Shown in pieces: positions 42,975-54,306 of a DNA stretch of 64,000 nucleotides. The position numbers and the translations under genes were made by a program. The notes under the pieces are model-generated. The model made no database searches. It was not told the origin of the DNA and was given only the letters and a program-made list of their open reading frames with translations. The stretch is taken from contig CP163498.1 in the NCBI GenBank assembly GCA_041071465.1, forward strand, positions 186,001 through 250,000, in the 5' to 3' direction. The stretch is from Pseudomonas putida. GTDB taxonomy: Bacteria; Pseudomonadota; Gammaproteobacteria; Pseudomonadales; Pseudomonadaceae. Each line of letters begins with the position of its first letter. Position 1 is the stretch's first letter.

Positions 42975-43012
42975 ATCTGAAATTCAGATATCCGAAAAGC
43001 AGATATAGGTTG
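42975..43012. promoter_or_regulatory. Possible XRE operator region
   Basis: TTCAGATAT (42982-42990) and GCAGATATA (about 43000-43008) repeat a CAGATAT core between the two divergent genes, with AAATTCAGAT upstream. Binding by the neighbouring XRE protein is a guess. Confidence 0.35.
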
Positions 43013-43040
43013 GGCAGCTACCCTCAAGTAGCTAGCGACT

Positions 43041-43292
43041 ATGCCCAAGACGATCTATCGACCAGAGCACACGGCCCTTCTGCACCTTTTGAAGACCTAC
43101 CGAAAAGCGGCAGGACTCACGCAAGTGGAATGCTCAAAGGCGCTGAATCGCCCTCAGTCGTTCATGAGTGACGTAGAGAACGGAACACGTAGACTGGACA
43201 TTGTGCAGCTACGCGATTTATGCAAGGTGCTGGGAGTCAGCCTCCCAGAGCTGGTAGTAGAGCTTGAGAACGCGATCACGACAAGCCAGTAA
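43041..43292 (+). CDS. XRE-family transcriptional regulator
   Basis: 83 residues, a single helix-turn-helix domain (LLKTYRKAAGLTQVECSKALNRPQSFMSDVENGTRRLD). Such proteins act as phage- or island-borne repressors. It is divergent from the small membrane protein and 32 bases upstream of another small gene. Confidence 0.85.
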   Translation: MPKTIYRPEHTALLHLLKTYRKAAGLTQVECSKALNRPQSFMSDVENGTRRLDIVQLRDLCKVLGVSLPELVVELENAITTSQ

Positions 43293-43324
43293 GACCGGAC
43301 TAACCCACACAGGATAAACCCATC

Positions 43325-43546
43325 ATGGATGACAAAGCCCTCACCGCTGACACCCTCGAACTCCTGTTGCTCAACCAGCAAGCCCTGAGAGCTGGTCTTG
43401 AAGAGTTGTCACTGTGGATCAGTCAGCGAGGGTCAACGAACGTGCACGACAATGTATTGAGCATCATGCATACCCTCGACACCAATGCCGAAGCCATCGC
43501 CTCTGGCATCGAGTCTCTACGCTCTACCGATATGCGGCCAGAGTGA
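43325..43546 (+). CDS. Hypothetical small protein
   Basis: 73 residues, acidic and helical (LTADTLELLLLNQQALRAGLEELSLW and HDNVLSIMHTLDTNAEAIAS). It is soluble, without motif. AGGA lies about 12 bases upstream of ATG. It probably shares an operon with the XRE gene. Confidence 0.55.
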   Translation: MDDKALTADTLELLLLNQQALRAGLEELSLWISQRGSTNVHDNVLSIMHTLDTNAEAIASGIESLRSTDMRPE

Positions 43547-43785
43547 TTCGCTACCTCATCCATGACCTTGCAATGTTGCGACTGGATAGAAGGCGTCAGG
43601 AGCAGATGGTGGTTTACAAGGTCGTGGCTCTAAAGCAGATAGAACAAACCAGCTAGCTCATCAAACGGACGTTATACGACACCAGCTCAGAAGGTGCGCA
43701 TCTGGTATCAACAAGTGTGCTTGCGATTAAATGACACTAGCCGCATACTGACACCATACTAAATGACACCAGTTAGGATTCTGTC

Positions 43786-44360
43786 ATGTCCCGCACCTTC
43801 GCTTACTGCCGTGTTTCCACCATTGACCAAACCACAGACAACCAGATTCTTGAAATCCGTGCTGCTGGCTTCGATGTGCAAGCCCAAAGGGTTATCGCAG
43901 AAACCGTCTCAGGCTCCACCCAAGCAAGCGAGCGTGTTGGATTCCAAAAGCTGCTCGATCGCATGGAGGCTGGTGATGTGCTGATTGTCACAAAGCTTGA
44001 CCGCCTGGGCGTAACGCTATCGACGTGCGTCAAACCGTAGAGAAGCTGGATTCAACTGGCATCCGTGTTCATTGTCTCGCCTTGGGCGGTGTAGACCTCA
44101 CCAGTGCAGCAGGCAAGATGACAATGCAGGTGTTGAGTGCCGTGGCTGAATTTGAACGTGACCTGTTGATCGAACGCACCCACGCTGGCATCAACCGTGC
44201 GAAGGCAGAAGGCAAGAAGCTGGGACGCCCTGAGGCGATAGACACCACCAAGGCTGTGCAGGAGTGCAAGACTAACGGTCTGAGTCAGAGCCAGACAGCT
44301 GAGAGGCTTGGTATCAGTTTGGCCACCACCAAGCGCCATTGGAACAAAGCAGCAGCGTGA
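43786..44360 (+). pseudogene. Serine recombinase (resolvase/invertase), frameshifted
   Basis: The first frame (43786-44040) has the catalytic start [16 protein letters not shown], with Ser in R-V-S-T, and VTKLDRLG. The second (to 44360) has [32 protein letters not shown], and a C-terminal helix-turn-helix (LSQSQTAERLGISLATTKRH). The expected [10 protein letters not shown] junction is restored by one extra C after 44010 (GGGC to GGGCC). Intact length would be about 191 residues, a DNA invertase/resolvase of Tn3-like type. As read it is inactive. It sits at the edge of the low-GC cargo. Confidence 0.85.
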
Positions 44361-44919
44361 CCAGAGCAGGACTAGGAAGCCTCATTTAGTAACCCGTAAC
44401 CACCCAATGTTAACCACTCAATCGCCTTACCATGGCTCTTTCAGGGCTGTGGCGTTTTGTTATTAACCGAGTTGCCCGAGGCACCAAAGGTTATTTTAAA
44501 AAATAAACCGTTTTAATTAACCTACGCCGCGTAATGCTAAGAGGCGCGGGCGTTTCACGACATTATCTTTAGACGGACTATCAGATTAGCTCTTATAACG
44601 CTCTAAAATATTTGGCGGTGGGTAGTAGACCTAGTATTAGCTCCTAAAAATACGGGAGCAGAATCACACATCTCAATTATAGCACTTACACCGCATCATG
44701 ATAAAATACCTTCCTTAATTCGAACATAACATCTCGATCTAGATACCACCGTAGTGAGGTTTACTCAAGGTAAACCGACAGGCTTTCTCTGCGGGAACTT
44801 TAACTCACATACTAAAAATTATATTCATAAATTAAAAGCTGGGGGCCACCGCTTAATACGGCAGCACCCACTTAAACATGGGATAAAATAACCCCATCAT
44901 CATCTAAATTTGTGAAACC
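44361..44919. other. AT-rich spacer downstream of the NACHT gene
   Basis: About 560 bases with no supported ORF. Low GC begins here and continues through the KAP-NACHT operon. I see no strong terminator and no recognised RNA. Confidence 0.5.
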
Positions 44920-47784
44920 TCACCCAAAATACTCATCGCTTCGCCAAATCGAAATTTTAGATTTATCTTCTAAGGCCGAAAAATCCAAGCCTTCAGCTTC
45001 AGATACATAAACCTCATGCAAACTCTTAAGCCTCAAGAGCGGCGTAATGTCCTTGATTTTTGTACGAGAAAAAAGCAAGGTGGTCAACTTATTTAACCCT
45101 GTTATCCAGTTAAAATCTGAGACAGGCACATCATCCAGCTTTACGGTGGTTAAGTTTTTCAACTTTGATACTGGAGTAAGATCGCTGACGTCAATACTTT
45201 GCAAAGCCATTGATCGAAGCGATGCAAAATTTTGTAGACCTTCTAGACTATTCAACGGCAAATTAGTTAAATGCAGATAATTCGCAGTCGACTTCAAACC
45301 CTCCAAAGTAGTTATAGGGCAATCCTCAATCATTCCACCACCGAAGAAACTGAGTTTACTCAGGAATGAGAAATCTTTGATCTGCAACCCCATCAACCCA
45401 ATGCTTAGAGGAACTTGGCATTTCAGAATTGGGATAAACTCTACCGGACAGTTATGTATTGACAAATACTGCAAATTCTTTAAGGAGGATAGAAACTCAA
45501 CGTCACTAAGCGCCGAGCATCTGTCGAGACTGAGATAAGTCAACTTCTTCGCCGACTTCAACGGGGAAAAATCAGCAAAATTCAATCTTGTCAAATCGAT
45601 ATTGTCTAACTTTTTCCAACCTTCAACAAATTTAATAGATGCAAGATTAACATCACAGAAAATAACATTCTGGACATTCAACGAGCCATTGCACAGCTCA
45701 AGACCTGATTGATCAACACTTACCAGATTTAGGGTCTCAAGTCGCTTAAAACCACTTATTACTTCACAGCCTCTTAAAGCTGAATCCTGAACAGAAATAA
45801 CGCTTATGTACTTTGAACAGCACCCCGAAAGGTCAACGGAGTCAGTACCCTCGCAATCAATAACAAAGATCCGTTCAAATTTACTTATAAAATCAGCTGT
45901 AACCTTGGCAGTTGACCTGACAATTAGAATCCTTACATTAGACAGGTCAAAACCATCTCTCACAGAAAGATTTCTAACCTCCCCCTCAATAAACTCGCCC
46001 TCAACATCATTGACAATATAAGCAAAACCAAGAGCAGCAAAGGAATTTATGACACCATTAGTTAAGGGATCAGACGCAACACCATGAACCATCAAACAAG
46101 ATATATCAGCCAAGTACTCGACCCAGCCTCGCTCTAATTTAACGTGTTTATTTGTTAATAACCGCGCAGCCAAAAAACCAATCGACCCCTGCACTGGAGA
46201 ATATTTTGGATACGCAGGAAAAAGCGAGCGAACTAGGCTGTTTACCCAACAATCGTTTCGTTCGTTAGATAAGATTTCAAAAACGAAAATCAGGGTTTCT
46301 AGCCAAGAAGATTTCATGGCCCACTCAGAAACAAGTTCGGGCGTCACAGCTGAATTAGTGCGGTTATTCGAATTGAAAAAGTCTGGCGATACTACAGCCG
46401 TCTCAATATAACAGGCACAAAAATACTCTTGAAAGCTCAAATGAACGAATGCATAAAAACCTTCCCCTCGCGGCAATAACAAACCACTTCGCCGAGCTAC
46501 CCACGCTAAAAACTCGACGGCCATGGCTTCTGGATTGGACACCTTGCTTTTTCGCATAGCTTTAACCAACCAAGATATTACCTTCTTTTCTGATACCAAA
46601 ATTCCTTCTTGCGAATAGCTAAGCCTAGTAGATTGCATCATGAAGCCAACATATGACAACCAGCTTTTCTTATCCCGCCATGTATGATTACCAAGTGCGT
46701 CATATTGAAGAATTTTTCGCTGACTATCGATGGTATTCAAATAGGCATTGACTATCTCTTCATAAAGTAGCGCCTTTCCATCTGGCAAATGCGCTCTTTC
46801 CCGATGCACCACAGCCATTAAGCTCAGAAGATTGGGTGTGCGAGCTAGCTTGGATGTTACAGACGAATCATTAAGAGCTCCCAGCAAATCTAAGGTTCTT
46901 GACTTAGCCTCGCCATCACTAGTGCAACGCTGGCGATACCAGTTTCGGACAAAGTCCGAAATCTGACCTTTATCAAAGGGCATGAGATAGCGAATTTCCG
47001 CCCAAGCTCCGCTGACCTTTTCTACCTCAGAAGCCGGTTCAGCCAATGGTTTAAGAAGTCGCTTTATAAAGAGGTCTTTTTTTTCTTTCCTAGAGGCACC
47101 ATCCACAACAGGAGAGTCAACGGGAAAGTCTTGATACCCAATAATTCTTGACGTTGCGAGCACACAAGCATCTTTCTCTCTCGCTTCTCTGATCCACTTA
47201 GCAACCGCCGCTCGGCTTTGCACAGGTATTTCATCAATACCATCAAGAATCAAAATAAACTTACCGCAAGCGATCCACTCGTGCAAAACTGGTTCAACAC
47301 TCTCGGACTTTGCCTCGCCTAGAAGCTTTCTTGCCAGATACGTCGCGAGACCATTGATGTTACATTCTTCTTTTAGAAAGTCCGCAGGCATTTCCCGAAG
47401 CACGCAAGTCAGCGGAATCACATTTGCCAGCCGTGCCGGTAGCGGGGAAGCCAATCCTGATGTTAAACGCCAAGCGACCCAATTACTCAGCGTAGTTTTA
47501 CCACCTCCCGGATCGCCAAGAACAACAAGCCGAGGGCTCGTTTCAATTTCCTCAAATAAGCTTTTCCCTTGCGGCCAGTCTTCAGGTTGTATATCCGCAT
47601 CAACCGCCTCTGTGGACAGCAAAGGAGGCACGAAGAGGGTTTCGATTTTAACAGGAGGCAGATCTCGCATGGTTGGTAATGCCAGAGTCTCAACCACGCC
47701 ACAACGACGATTTATCGCCCCTAGATACCCCCTAAGACGAGAATCATCCCAAACGTTTAGTTTAGAAATGTCGCTCATATTCAC
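44920..47784 (-). CDS. NACHT NTPase with C-terminal leucine-rich repeats (bacterial NLR-like)
   Basis: 954 residues. A short N-terminal region (1-80) leads into a NACHT STAND NTPase: Walker A VVLGDPGGGKTTLS near 87-100, Walker B FILILDGIDEIP near 176-187, VLATSR near 208, and the helical-domain motif FVHLSFQEYFCA near 446-457. From about 660 to 945 there are repeated leucine-rich units such as LQYLSIHNC, LHLTNLPLNSLEGLQN, and LTTVKLDDVPVSDFNWI. The order NACHT-then-LRR is that of animal NLR sensors and of bacterial NLR-like proteins, some of which block phage (established). No N-terminal effector domain is visible, so killing might need the partner. GTG 47784 overlaps the KAP stop (GTGA); ATG 47778 is the alternative. 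Confidence 0.88.
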   Translation of the reverse strand: MNMSDISKLNVWDDSRLRGYLGAINRRCGVVETLALPTMRDLPPVKIETLFVPPLLSTEAVDADIQPEDWPQGKSLFEEIETSPRLVVLGDPGGGKTTLSNWVAWRLTSGLASPLPARLANVIPLTCVLREMPADFLKEECNINGLATYLARKLLGEAKSESVEPVLHEWIACGKFILILDGIDEIPVQSRAAVAKWIREAREKDACVLATSRIIGYQDFPVDSPVVDGASRKEKKDLFIKRLLKPLAEPASEVEKVSGAWAEIRYLMPFDKGQISDFVRNWYRQRCTSDGEAKSRTLDLLGALNDSSVTSKLARTPNLLSLMAVVHRERAHLPDGKALLYEEIVNAYLNTIDSQRKILQYDALGNHTWRDKKSWLSYVGFMMQSTRLSYSQEGILVSEKKVISWLVKAMRKSKVSNPEAMAVEFLAWVARRSGLLLPRGEGFYAFVHLSFQEYFCACYIETAVVSPDFFNSNNRTNSAVTPELVSEWAMKSSWLETLIFVFEILSNERNDCWVNSLVRSLFPAYPKYSPVQGSIGFLAARLLTNKHVKLERGWVEYLADISCLMVHGVASDPLTNGVINSFAALGFAYIVNDVEGEFIEGEVRNLSVRDGFDLSNVRILIVRSTAKVTADFISKFERIFVIDCEGTDSVDLSGCCSKYISVISVQDSALRGCEVISGFKRLETLNLVSVDQSGLELCNGSLNVQNVIFCDVNLASIKFVEGWKKLDNIDLTRLNFADFSPLKSAKKLTYLSLDRCSALSDVEFLSSLKNLQYLSIHNCPVEFIPILKCQVPLSIGLMGLQIKDFSFLSKLSFFGGGMIEDCPITTLEGLKSTANYLHLTNLPLNSLEGLQNFASLRSMALQSIDVSDLTPVSKLKNLTTVKLDDVPVSDFNWITGLNKLTTLLFSRTKIKDITPLLRLKSLHEVYVSEAEGLDFSALEDKSKISIWRSDEYFG

Positions 47785-49166
47785 TCTCCACTCCTATATT
47801 GACGACCTTCCAACAGAGGGATAAAGTCTCGGGGCAATAGATGGTCGCGATATTGCCTGATCAATCCATCTATCCAAAAAATATTAATACTTCCCGGGTT
47901 CGGGTACTCTAATGACCAAGCTGGTTTTGACTCAACATCTCCAGCATACTCTCTCGCAGTCAACTTAAGATGACTAGCCCAAGCAGGGGAGATATCTAAC
48001 CCTTCAGCATTAAAACTACGCTCACCATTACACCAAGCTGAGCATTCGACCCAGAAATTTGGATCAAAATGCCACCTCTCCCACATATCTCTGTGGAATT
48101 GATGTATATATGCAGCTATTAACACTCTAACGCACCAAACTTTTCTTTCTTCCTCAGATTCAGGAAACGGTACACACCCAGCAAATCGCACCCATTGGTT
48201 AGCCAGAGCCTTTAGCCTCCTAGGATTAGGCGGCAAGAAAAAACCATCTCCCACTGCGAGGTTAAAACTATCAACCTGATCTTTGTCCCCTGCCGTATAG
48301 AGCAGATTTGAAAACATCGAGACCGCGTTGCTCGGCAGAGGCAATCTGTAAACATCAGTGCAGATTTTCTCTAGATAGTGACTTGCGAGTAAGTGTTTTT
48401 CACCCGACTCTGTCTTCAACCCCGAGAAAACCTCCGAACTAATAGCTTCGGTCAGAATATCCTCATTCATACCCAAGACAAAAACACAGCTTGGTATATT
48501 GAAGTATATTTTCAAACCTTCTAGGAGCTTAAACGCTGATTTAGGGCTACAACGATCAAGATCATCTACGAAGACAACGACTCTACTTCCCGTCTCATCA
48601 GGGAGCAAAGAATCGATAGTCCCGTGCAAACAATCCCGGATAGAATCCGAAGATAAGCTTTGAGCGAAGTGCGATTTCTCCCACTCCTCACCAAGCTTTT
48701 GAATTTTACTAACATCAGGCAATGTCTCATAACCGATGGCCTTTCCGATATTACTCAAACCATCTAATGTATACCTTAAAGATATCTCACCAATTTTCTT
48801 AAACTTCTGGATTACAGATGGAATTACTGAAAACTGCCGCCTCATTTCCTGAATCAACGCAACAACAGGATTAGGTTCATTCTGGTATCGCCAAGCATCA
48901 AACCAGATTGTCACTACTTTGCTATTCCCTATAACTCTGTCGTCTCCACCTTGCACACCGCAGATATCCGTGCAAATCCCACCCAACTCGCGCTGTAGCT
49001 GCCGCATAAAACTTGTCTTGCCGCTCCCCCAATTCCCATGCACTCCCATAACATGAGGTGTAGGGCAATTCTCGACTCTCTCCCTCATCCTGGCGACCTC
49101 GGACACCCAATGTAGGCCATCAGTGAGAGTAGGAAGATCGCTTAACACTTTATGCTGTTCCGACAC
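47781..49166 (-). CDS. KAP-family P-loop NTPase
   Basis: About 461 residues. Walker A is HGNWGSGKTSFMRQL near residue 43, the KAP marker WFDAWRYQNEPNP follows near 88, and Walker B is VVFVDDLDRCSP near 197. KAP proteins often anchor in membranes; here no clear transmembrane pair is inserted, so it looks soluble. Known members include the F-plasmid phage-exclusion protein PifA. GTG at 49166 is preferred (AAGGA 7 bases upstream); GTG at 49205 would add 13 residues. It is upstream of and overlaps the NACHT gene by 4 bases, so the two are translated together and probably work together. Confidence 0.85.
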   Translation of the reverse strand: MSEQHKVLSDLPTLTDGLHWVSEVARMRERVENCPTPHVMGVHGNWGSGKTSFMRQLQRELGGICTDICGVQGGDDRVIGNSKVVTIWFDAWRYQNEPNPVVALIQEMRRQFSVIPSVIQKFKKIGEISLRYTLDGLSNIGKAIGYETLPDVSKIQKLGEEWEKSHFAQSLSSDSIRDCLHGTIDSLLPDETGSRVVVFVDDLDRCSPKSAFKLLEGLKIYFNIPSCVFVLGMNEDILTEAISSEVFSGLKTESGEKHLLASHYLEKICTDVYRLPLPSNAVSMFSNLLYTAGDKDQVDSFNLAVGDGFFLPPNPRRLKALANQWVRFAGCVPFPESEEERKVWCVRVLIAAYIHQFHRDMWERWHFDPNFWVECSAWCNGERSFNAEGLDISPAWASHLKLTAREYAGDVESKPAWSLEYPNPGSINIFWIDGLIRQYRDHLLPRDFIPLLEGRQYRSGE

Positions 49167-49205
49167 TTTTGGATCCTTGCAAATAATCGGACTTGGTATA
49201 CACAC

Positions 49206-49804
49206 ATTCTATCCAGATGCGGTTTCCATATGCCATCGCTGAAAGGGCCATTTTTCTCTATGCGCGTCAAATTCCCAGCATCGGCCTGACGTCTAGGGCT
49301 AAGGCTAGGGATGGCTTCGTATCGTAAGCGGATGCTAGTCGATTTGGTAACGTTTGAGCAGATAACCCCTAAGCACTTAGAGGTAAACGGGTTTGCCAGA
49401 TCTAAGATGTACCTCCCGCCAGCCTTGGGCCATGCTCATTAATAACCCTGTAATCGCCGATGACATTATCGAGGGGCGCAATCCTGACCTTGCGGCTCAT
49501 CGAGCTGCCATAGGGGCAGCCAATACACGGATTGAAGACCAAGGCTCAGCCATCATTCCTCACGTTTTGATGGCCCCACAGCAGTCTCAAGCTCTCAATC
49601 TGCGACCCCATACGTCAGCGCTCATGCACCATTGGGTATGGACATCAGCAAAAACATTTCAAGAAAACAGACTGCTGGTCGGATTGAGAAATCCGGAGGA
49701 TGAACGATAGAATGACTTTGTGGAACACCACTCAGGTGTACCTAAATGCTGTCACACTTCGAGATTTTTGAGAGAGAAATCCTTGAGAATTCAAGGACCT
49801 TCGT
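49206..49804. other. Right inner flank of the island
   Basis: It holds the presumed promoter of the KAP-NACHT operon at its left side. A plus-strand ORF at 49432-49710 (93 residues from MLINNPVIADDII) lacks a ribosome site and any family resemblance, so I do not call it. Confidence 0.4.
49780..49797 (-). terminator. Island-supplied hairpin downstream of ffs
   Basis: TCCTTGA-GAAT-TCAAGGA forms a perfect 7-bp stem, 13 bases past the ffs 3' end, followed on the minus strand by ATTTCTCTCTC. It may replace the original ffs terminator at 38422. Confidence 0.5.
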
Positions 49805-49873
49805 AATGGAGGCGGCCCCACCAGCCACACCCCGGCACTCGATGTTCCCGCTATGGCTGCTCCCTTCCGGGCC
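49805..49873. repeat. Right attachment repeat (attR) within ffs
   Basis: Second copy of the 69-bp perfect repeat at 38463-38531. It forms the 3' part of the intact 4.5S RNA gene, so integration leaves ffs functional. Confidence 0.93.
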
Positions 49874-49920
49874 TGACCAGGTTAACGGGTAATCAATGCG
49901 GGGGGACCGATGGGGCCACC
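49811..49920 (-). ncRNA. ffs: 4.5S RNA of the signal recognition particle
   Basis: About 110 nucleotides on the minus strand. The conserved SRP core reads CCTGGTCAGGCCCGGAAGGG then AGCAGCC (GGAA tetraloop and Ffh-binding loops). The ends pair: GGTGGCCCCA (49920-49911) with TGGGGCCGCC (49820-49811), one G-U pair. With Ffh it targets membrane proteins co-translationally. Its 3' 69 bases are the island attachment core. Confidence 0.9.
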
Positions 49921-49952
49921 ACTACATGCCTCGCTGAGCAGCGAGTGGCGCC

Positions 49953-49980
49953 ATTGTACCGGTCTTTGGGGCAGATACAA
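49953..49980 (-). promoter_or_regulatory. Promoter of ffs
   Basis: On the minus strand TTGTAT (49980-49975), 16 bases, TACAAT (49958-49953). Transcription would start near 49946, leaving a leader of about 25 bases with a TCGCT-GAGC-AGCGA hairpin (49931-49944), similar to the processed leader of E. coli 4.5S RNA. Nothing else is supported in 49981-50257. Confidence 0.65.
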
Positions 49981-50257
49981 CCACTGCGGCAGAAAAAGTC
50001 ATCATTTCTCAATGACTTGTCAGGGTTGTGCTGGTCTGTTTCCTGGTGAGGGCACTTATAGGGGCGACATCCCAGGCCAAACCTGCATATGATCTGTGGT
50101 GCCGCGGCTTGCCCACGAAGGAGGCACTGCGTTGGATGTTGCCCAGTATAATAGGAGCACGCCACAGCCCAGCGGTGACATCAGGAAGGTGTCTTGGCGG
50201 CACGTATCCTCAGCAGTATCCTACTCGTTGGCAAGCAGCACGACTAAAGGACCATGC

Positions 50258-50632
50258 ATGACTACGAAAGTCCAGCGCTCCATCGATGCACCGCTCAGAA
50301 CCCACCTAACCCACGACCAAACCTGGAGAGCTGCGGACAAGGGGCTAATAAAATGCTGGGAGATCGGCCGCGCTATGGCCGAAACAAACCCAGATGTCGT
50401 TGAAAAATGCCTGCAAGGCGAACTCCCCCCCCTAGGATGGAAAGGCGGTGTGAGCCGTACCCTCGTCAAGCTGGAGAAATTTGGCACACTAAACTATCTG
50501 GCTCAATGGCAGGGCCTACGTGGTGAGGACCTCAACCTCGATCTAGAAGAGGAACGAACCCTAACCTGCACTAAGACGGGAATGATCGTGACCTTCACCC
50601 CGATTCAAAGTAAATACAGCAATCAAATTTAA
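50258..50632 (+). CDS. Hypothetical protein
   Basis: 124 residues from ATG 50258 (AAGGA 6 bases upstream). Rich in charged residues; no motif, signal peptide or membrane segment seen (LTHDQTWRAADKGLIKCWEIGRAMAETN near the start). The in-frame extension to 50096 lacks coding character. Its end overlaps the convergent exonuclease gene by 4 bases. Composition suggests it belongs to a block of acquired DNA between ffs and zipA. Confidence 0.6.
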   Translation: MTTKVQRSIDAPLRTHLTHDQTWRAADKGLIKCWEIGRAMAETNPDVVEKCLQGELPPLGWKGGVSRTLVKLEKFGTLNYLAQWQGLRGEDLNLDLEEERTLTCTKTGMIVTFTPIQSKYSNQI

Positions 50633-51483
50633 AGCGGTTGCAGAAGGGCAAGAAAATCACTCTCCCCTAGAATTCGAATATTTTGCCCTTTGGCTAAGAG
50701 TTCCTCAGCTTTGCGATGCTTCGAGCTCTTATCCTGGCCTGCCAGCCTGCTGATGTCCTGATCGCCAACTACCAACAAAGTGGTGACCTTGGTCACGCTC
50801 GATCCGACTTCACATCCGTTTTGAGACGCCAACTCTGAAGCCTGCTGGCGCGACATGGAAAGAGCCCCCGTGAATACGACAATGTCGCCTCCAAGGGGCC
50901 CTTCTGAAACATCGGCGACTACGGAAAGCGGCTTCTTCTGCGCCTGCAGAGGTATGTTGACCAATGTGCACCACTCATCAACGGTCGAGCCCGTATGCCT
51001 GATGGCGTGAACCAGTATCTCGCCAGCCGCGCGCGCATCCTCTACAGCATCATGGTGCGCGAAGGATACTCCGAAATTTGAGGCTAGATTCTTTAGTCCA
51101 TAGCCAGACCGAGAAAACTCACTCCACGCTCGGCGAGCAACCTTGGCAGTATCGAGCCAAGAACAGTCAAAATGGTCGAGCCCGGCTTTAAGACAAGCAC
51201 GCTGCGTTGCTATTCGGTCGAAAGGCATGTGACTCGCTACAATCCGCCCTGTCACAAATGGCAAAATATGGGCGTACACCTCCGACCACGAGGGCGCTGA
51301 CGTAACCATACTTTCATTTATCCCATGAACCGAAGAATTCATAGGATGGAAATAGTCCTGTGGATTGACTAACGACCCCCATGTTTCACTGAGCTTTCCA
51401 TCCCGAAAAACAGCCACTCCGACCTGGCAGATGCTGGCAAGATTCGGGTTTGCCGTCTCAACATCGATGACTGTGAAATCCAT
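50629..51483 (-). CDS. DnaQ-like DEDDh exonuclease with C-terminal BRCT domain
   Basis: 284 residues. The exonuclease domain (1-165) has FTVIDVETAN (ExoI), HMPFDRIATQRA (ExoII) and HHDAVEDARAAGEIL (ExoIII). A linker leads to a BRCT domain (about 195-280: GGDIVVFTGALSMSRQQASELA, VTKVTTLLVVGDQD, KAEELLAKGQNIRILGE). This polymerase-III-epsilon-like fusion probably removes 3' ends at nicks or gaps recognised by the BRCT domain (inferred). BRCT is otherwise the end domain of LigA, whose gene lies 364 bases upstream on the same strand. Confidence 0.87.
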   Translation of the reverse strand: MDFTVIDVETANPNLASICQVGVAVFRDGKLSETWGSLVNPQDYFHPMNSSVHGINESMVTSAPSWSEVYAHILPFVTGRIVASHMPFDRIATQRACLKAGLDHFDCSWLDTAKVARRAWSEFSRSGYGLKNLASNFGVSFAHHDAVEDARAAGEILVHAIRHTGSTVDEWCTLVNIPLQAQKKPLSVVADVSEGPLGGDIVVFTGALSMSRQQASELASQNGCEVGSSVTKVTTLLVVGDQDISRLAGQDKSSKHRKAEELLAKGQNIRILGESDFLALLQPL

Positions 51484-51847
51484 TTCTCTAGCTCCGAGTA
51501 GTCAAGTTAAGGCCTGCCCGCGTAGAAGCTGACGACGCTGGTCACAAAAGCCGAAAGGTAGGCTTGACGTAGTGGAGGGCCATCAGCAGTTTTGCGAGTA
51601 AAGCCCTCAGATGGGCGACAGGCTCAAAAATTGCGTTGTGCGAACACCAGTAGATAATGGCACATTGCGATCTCTGCCGAAAGCTTGTGCGCCCGACCTA
51701 AGGCGACGTACTTAAAATGCGACGGAGCCCTCATTCGAGTTGTTAGCCCTCGCAAGCATGGTTCCTTCATCAAAATCCCAAGACTCACAGGGCTGCTACG
51801 CAACGCTATCGCGGTGCCAGGCTGCACGCCCTCTCGGTCAAGCCTGT
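51484..51847. other. Spacer between ligA and the exonuclease gene
   Basis: No supported gene or RNA. A minus-strand ORF at 51624-51827 is compositionally unlike a protein. Confidence 0.4.
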
Positions 51848-54210
<2,363 letters not shown>

Positions 54211-54306
54211 TCAGGATCTCTTGCAAAGCAAAAGAGCAGCACTGGGCTGCTCTTGCACTTGAAACAGGGTGGGCAGAACCAGGCTAGGCCTGCCCACTTG
54301 GGCACA

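Larger units (their letters stand above)
38463..49873. mobile_element. Integrated genomic island inserted in the 4.5S RNA gene ffs
   Basis: Bounded by 69-bp perfect direct repeats derived from the 3' part of ffs. A tyrosine integrase lies 175 bases inside the left repeat. Contents: integrase, small membrane ORF, broken AP2/HNH-like gene, RepL-like protein, small membrane protein, XRE regulator, small hypothetical, broken serine recombinase, then a KAP-NACHT operon. Base composition falls well below the flanking backbone, most strongly over 44400-49200. No structural phage genes, transfer genes or packaging genes are present, so it resembles a defence island or satellite needing help to move. 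Confidence 0.9.

Noticed and set aside
44361..44919. Retron or toxin-antitoxin RNA in the AT-rich spacer
   Set aside because: I found no reverse transcriptase, no toxin-like gene and no convincing long hairpin pair.
49432..49710. 93-codon ORF next to the KAP gene
   Set aside because: Weak start context and no family; kept only as a note in case it proves a third component of the operon.
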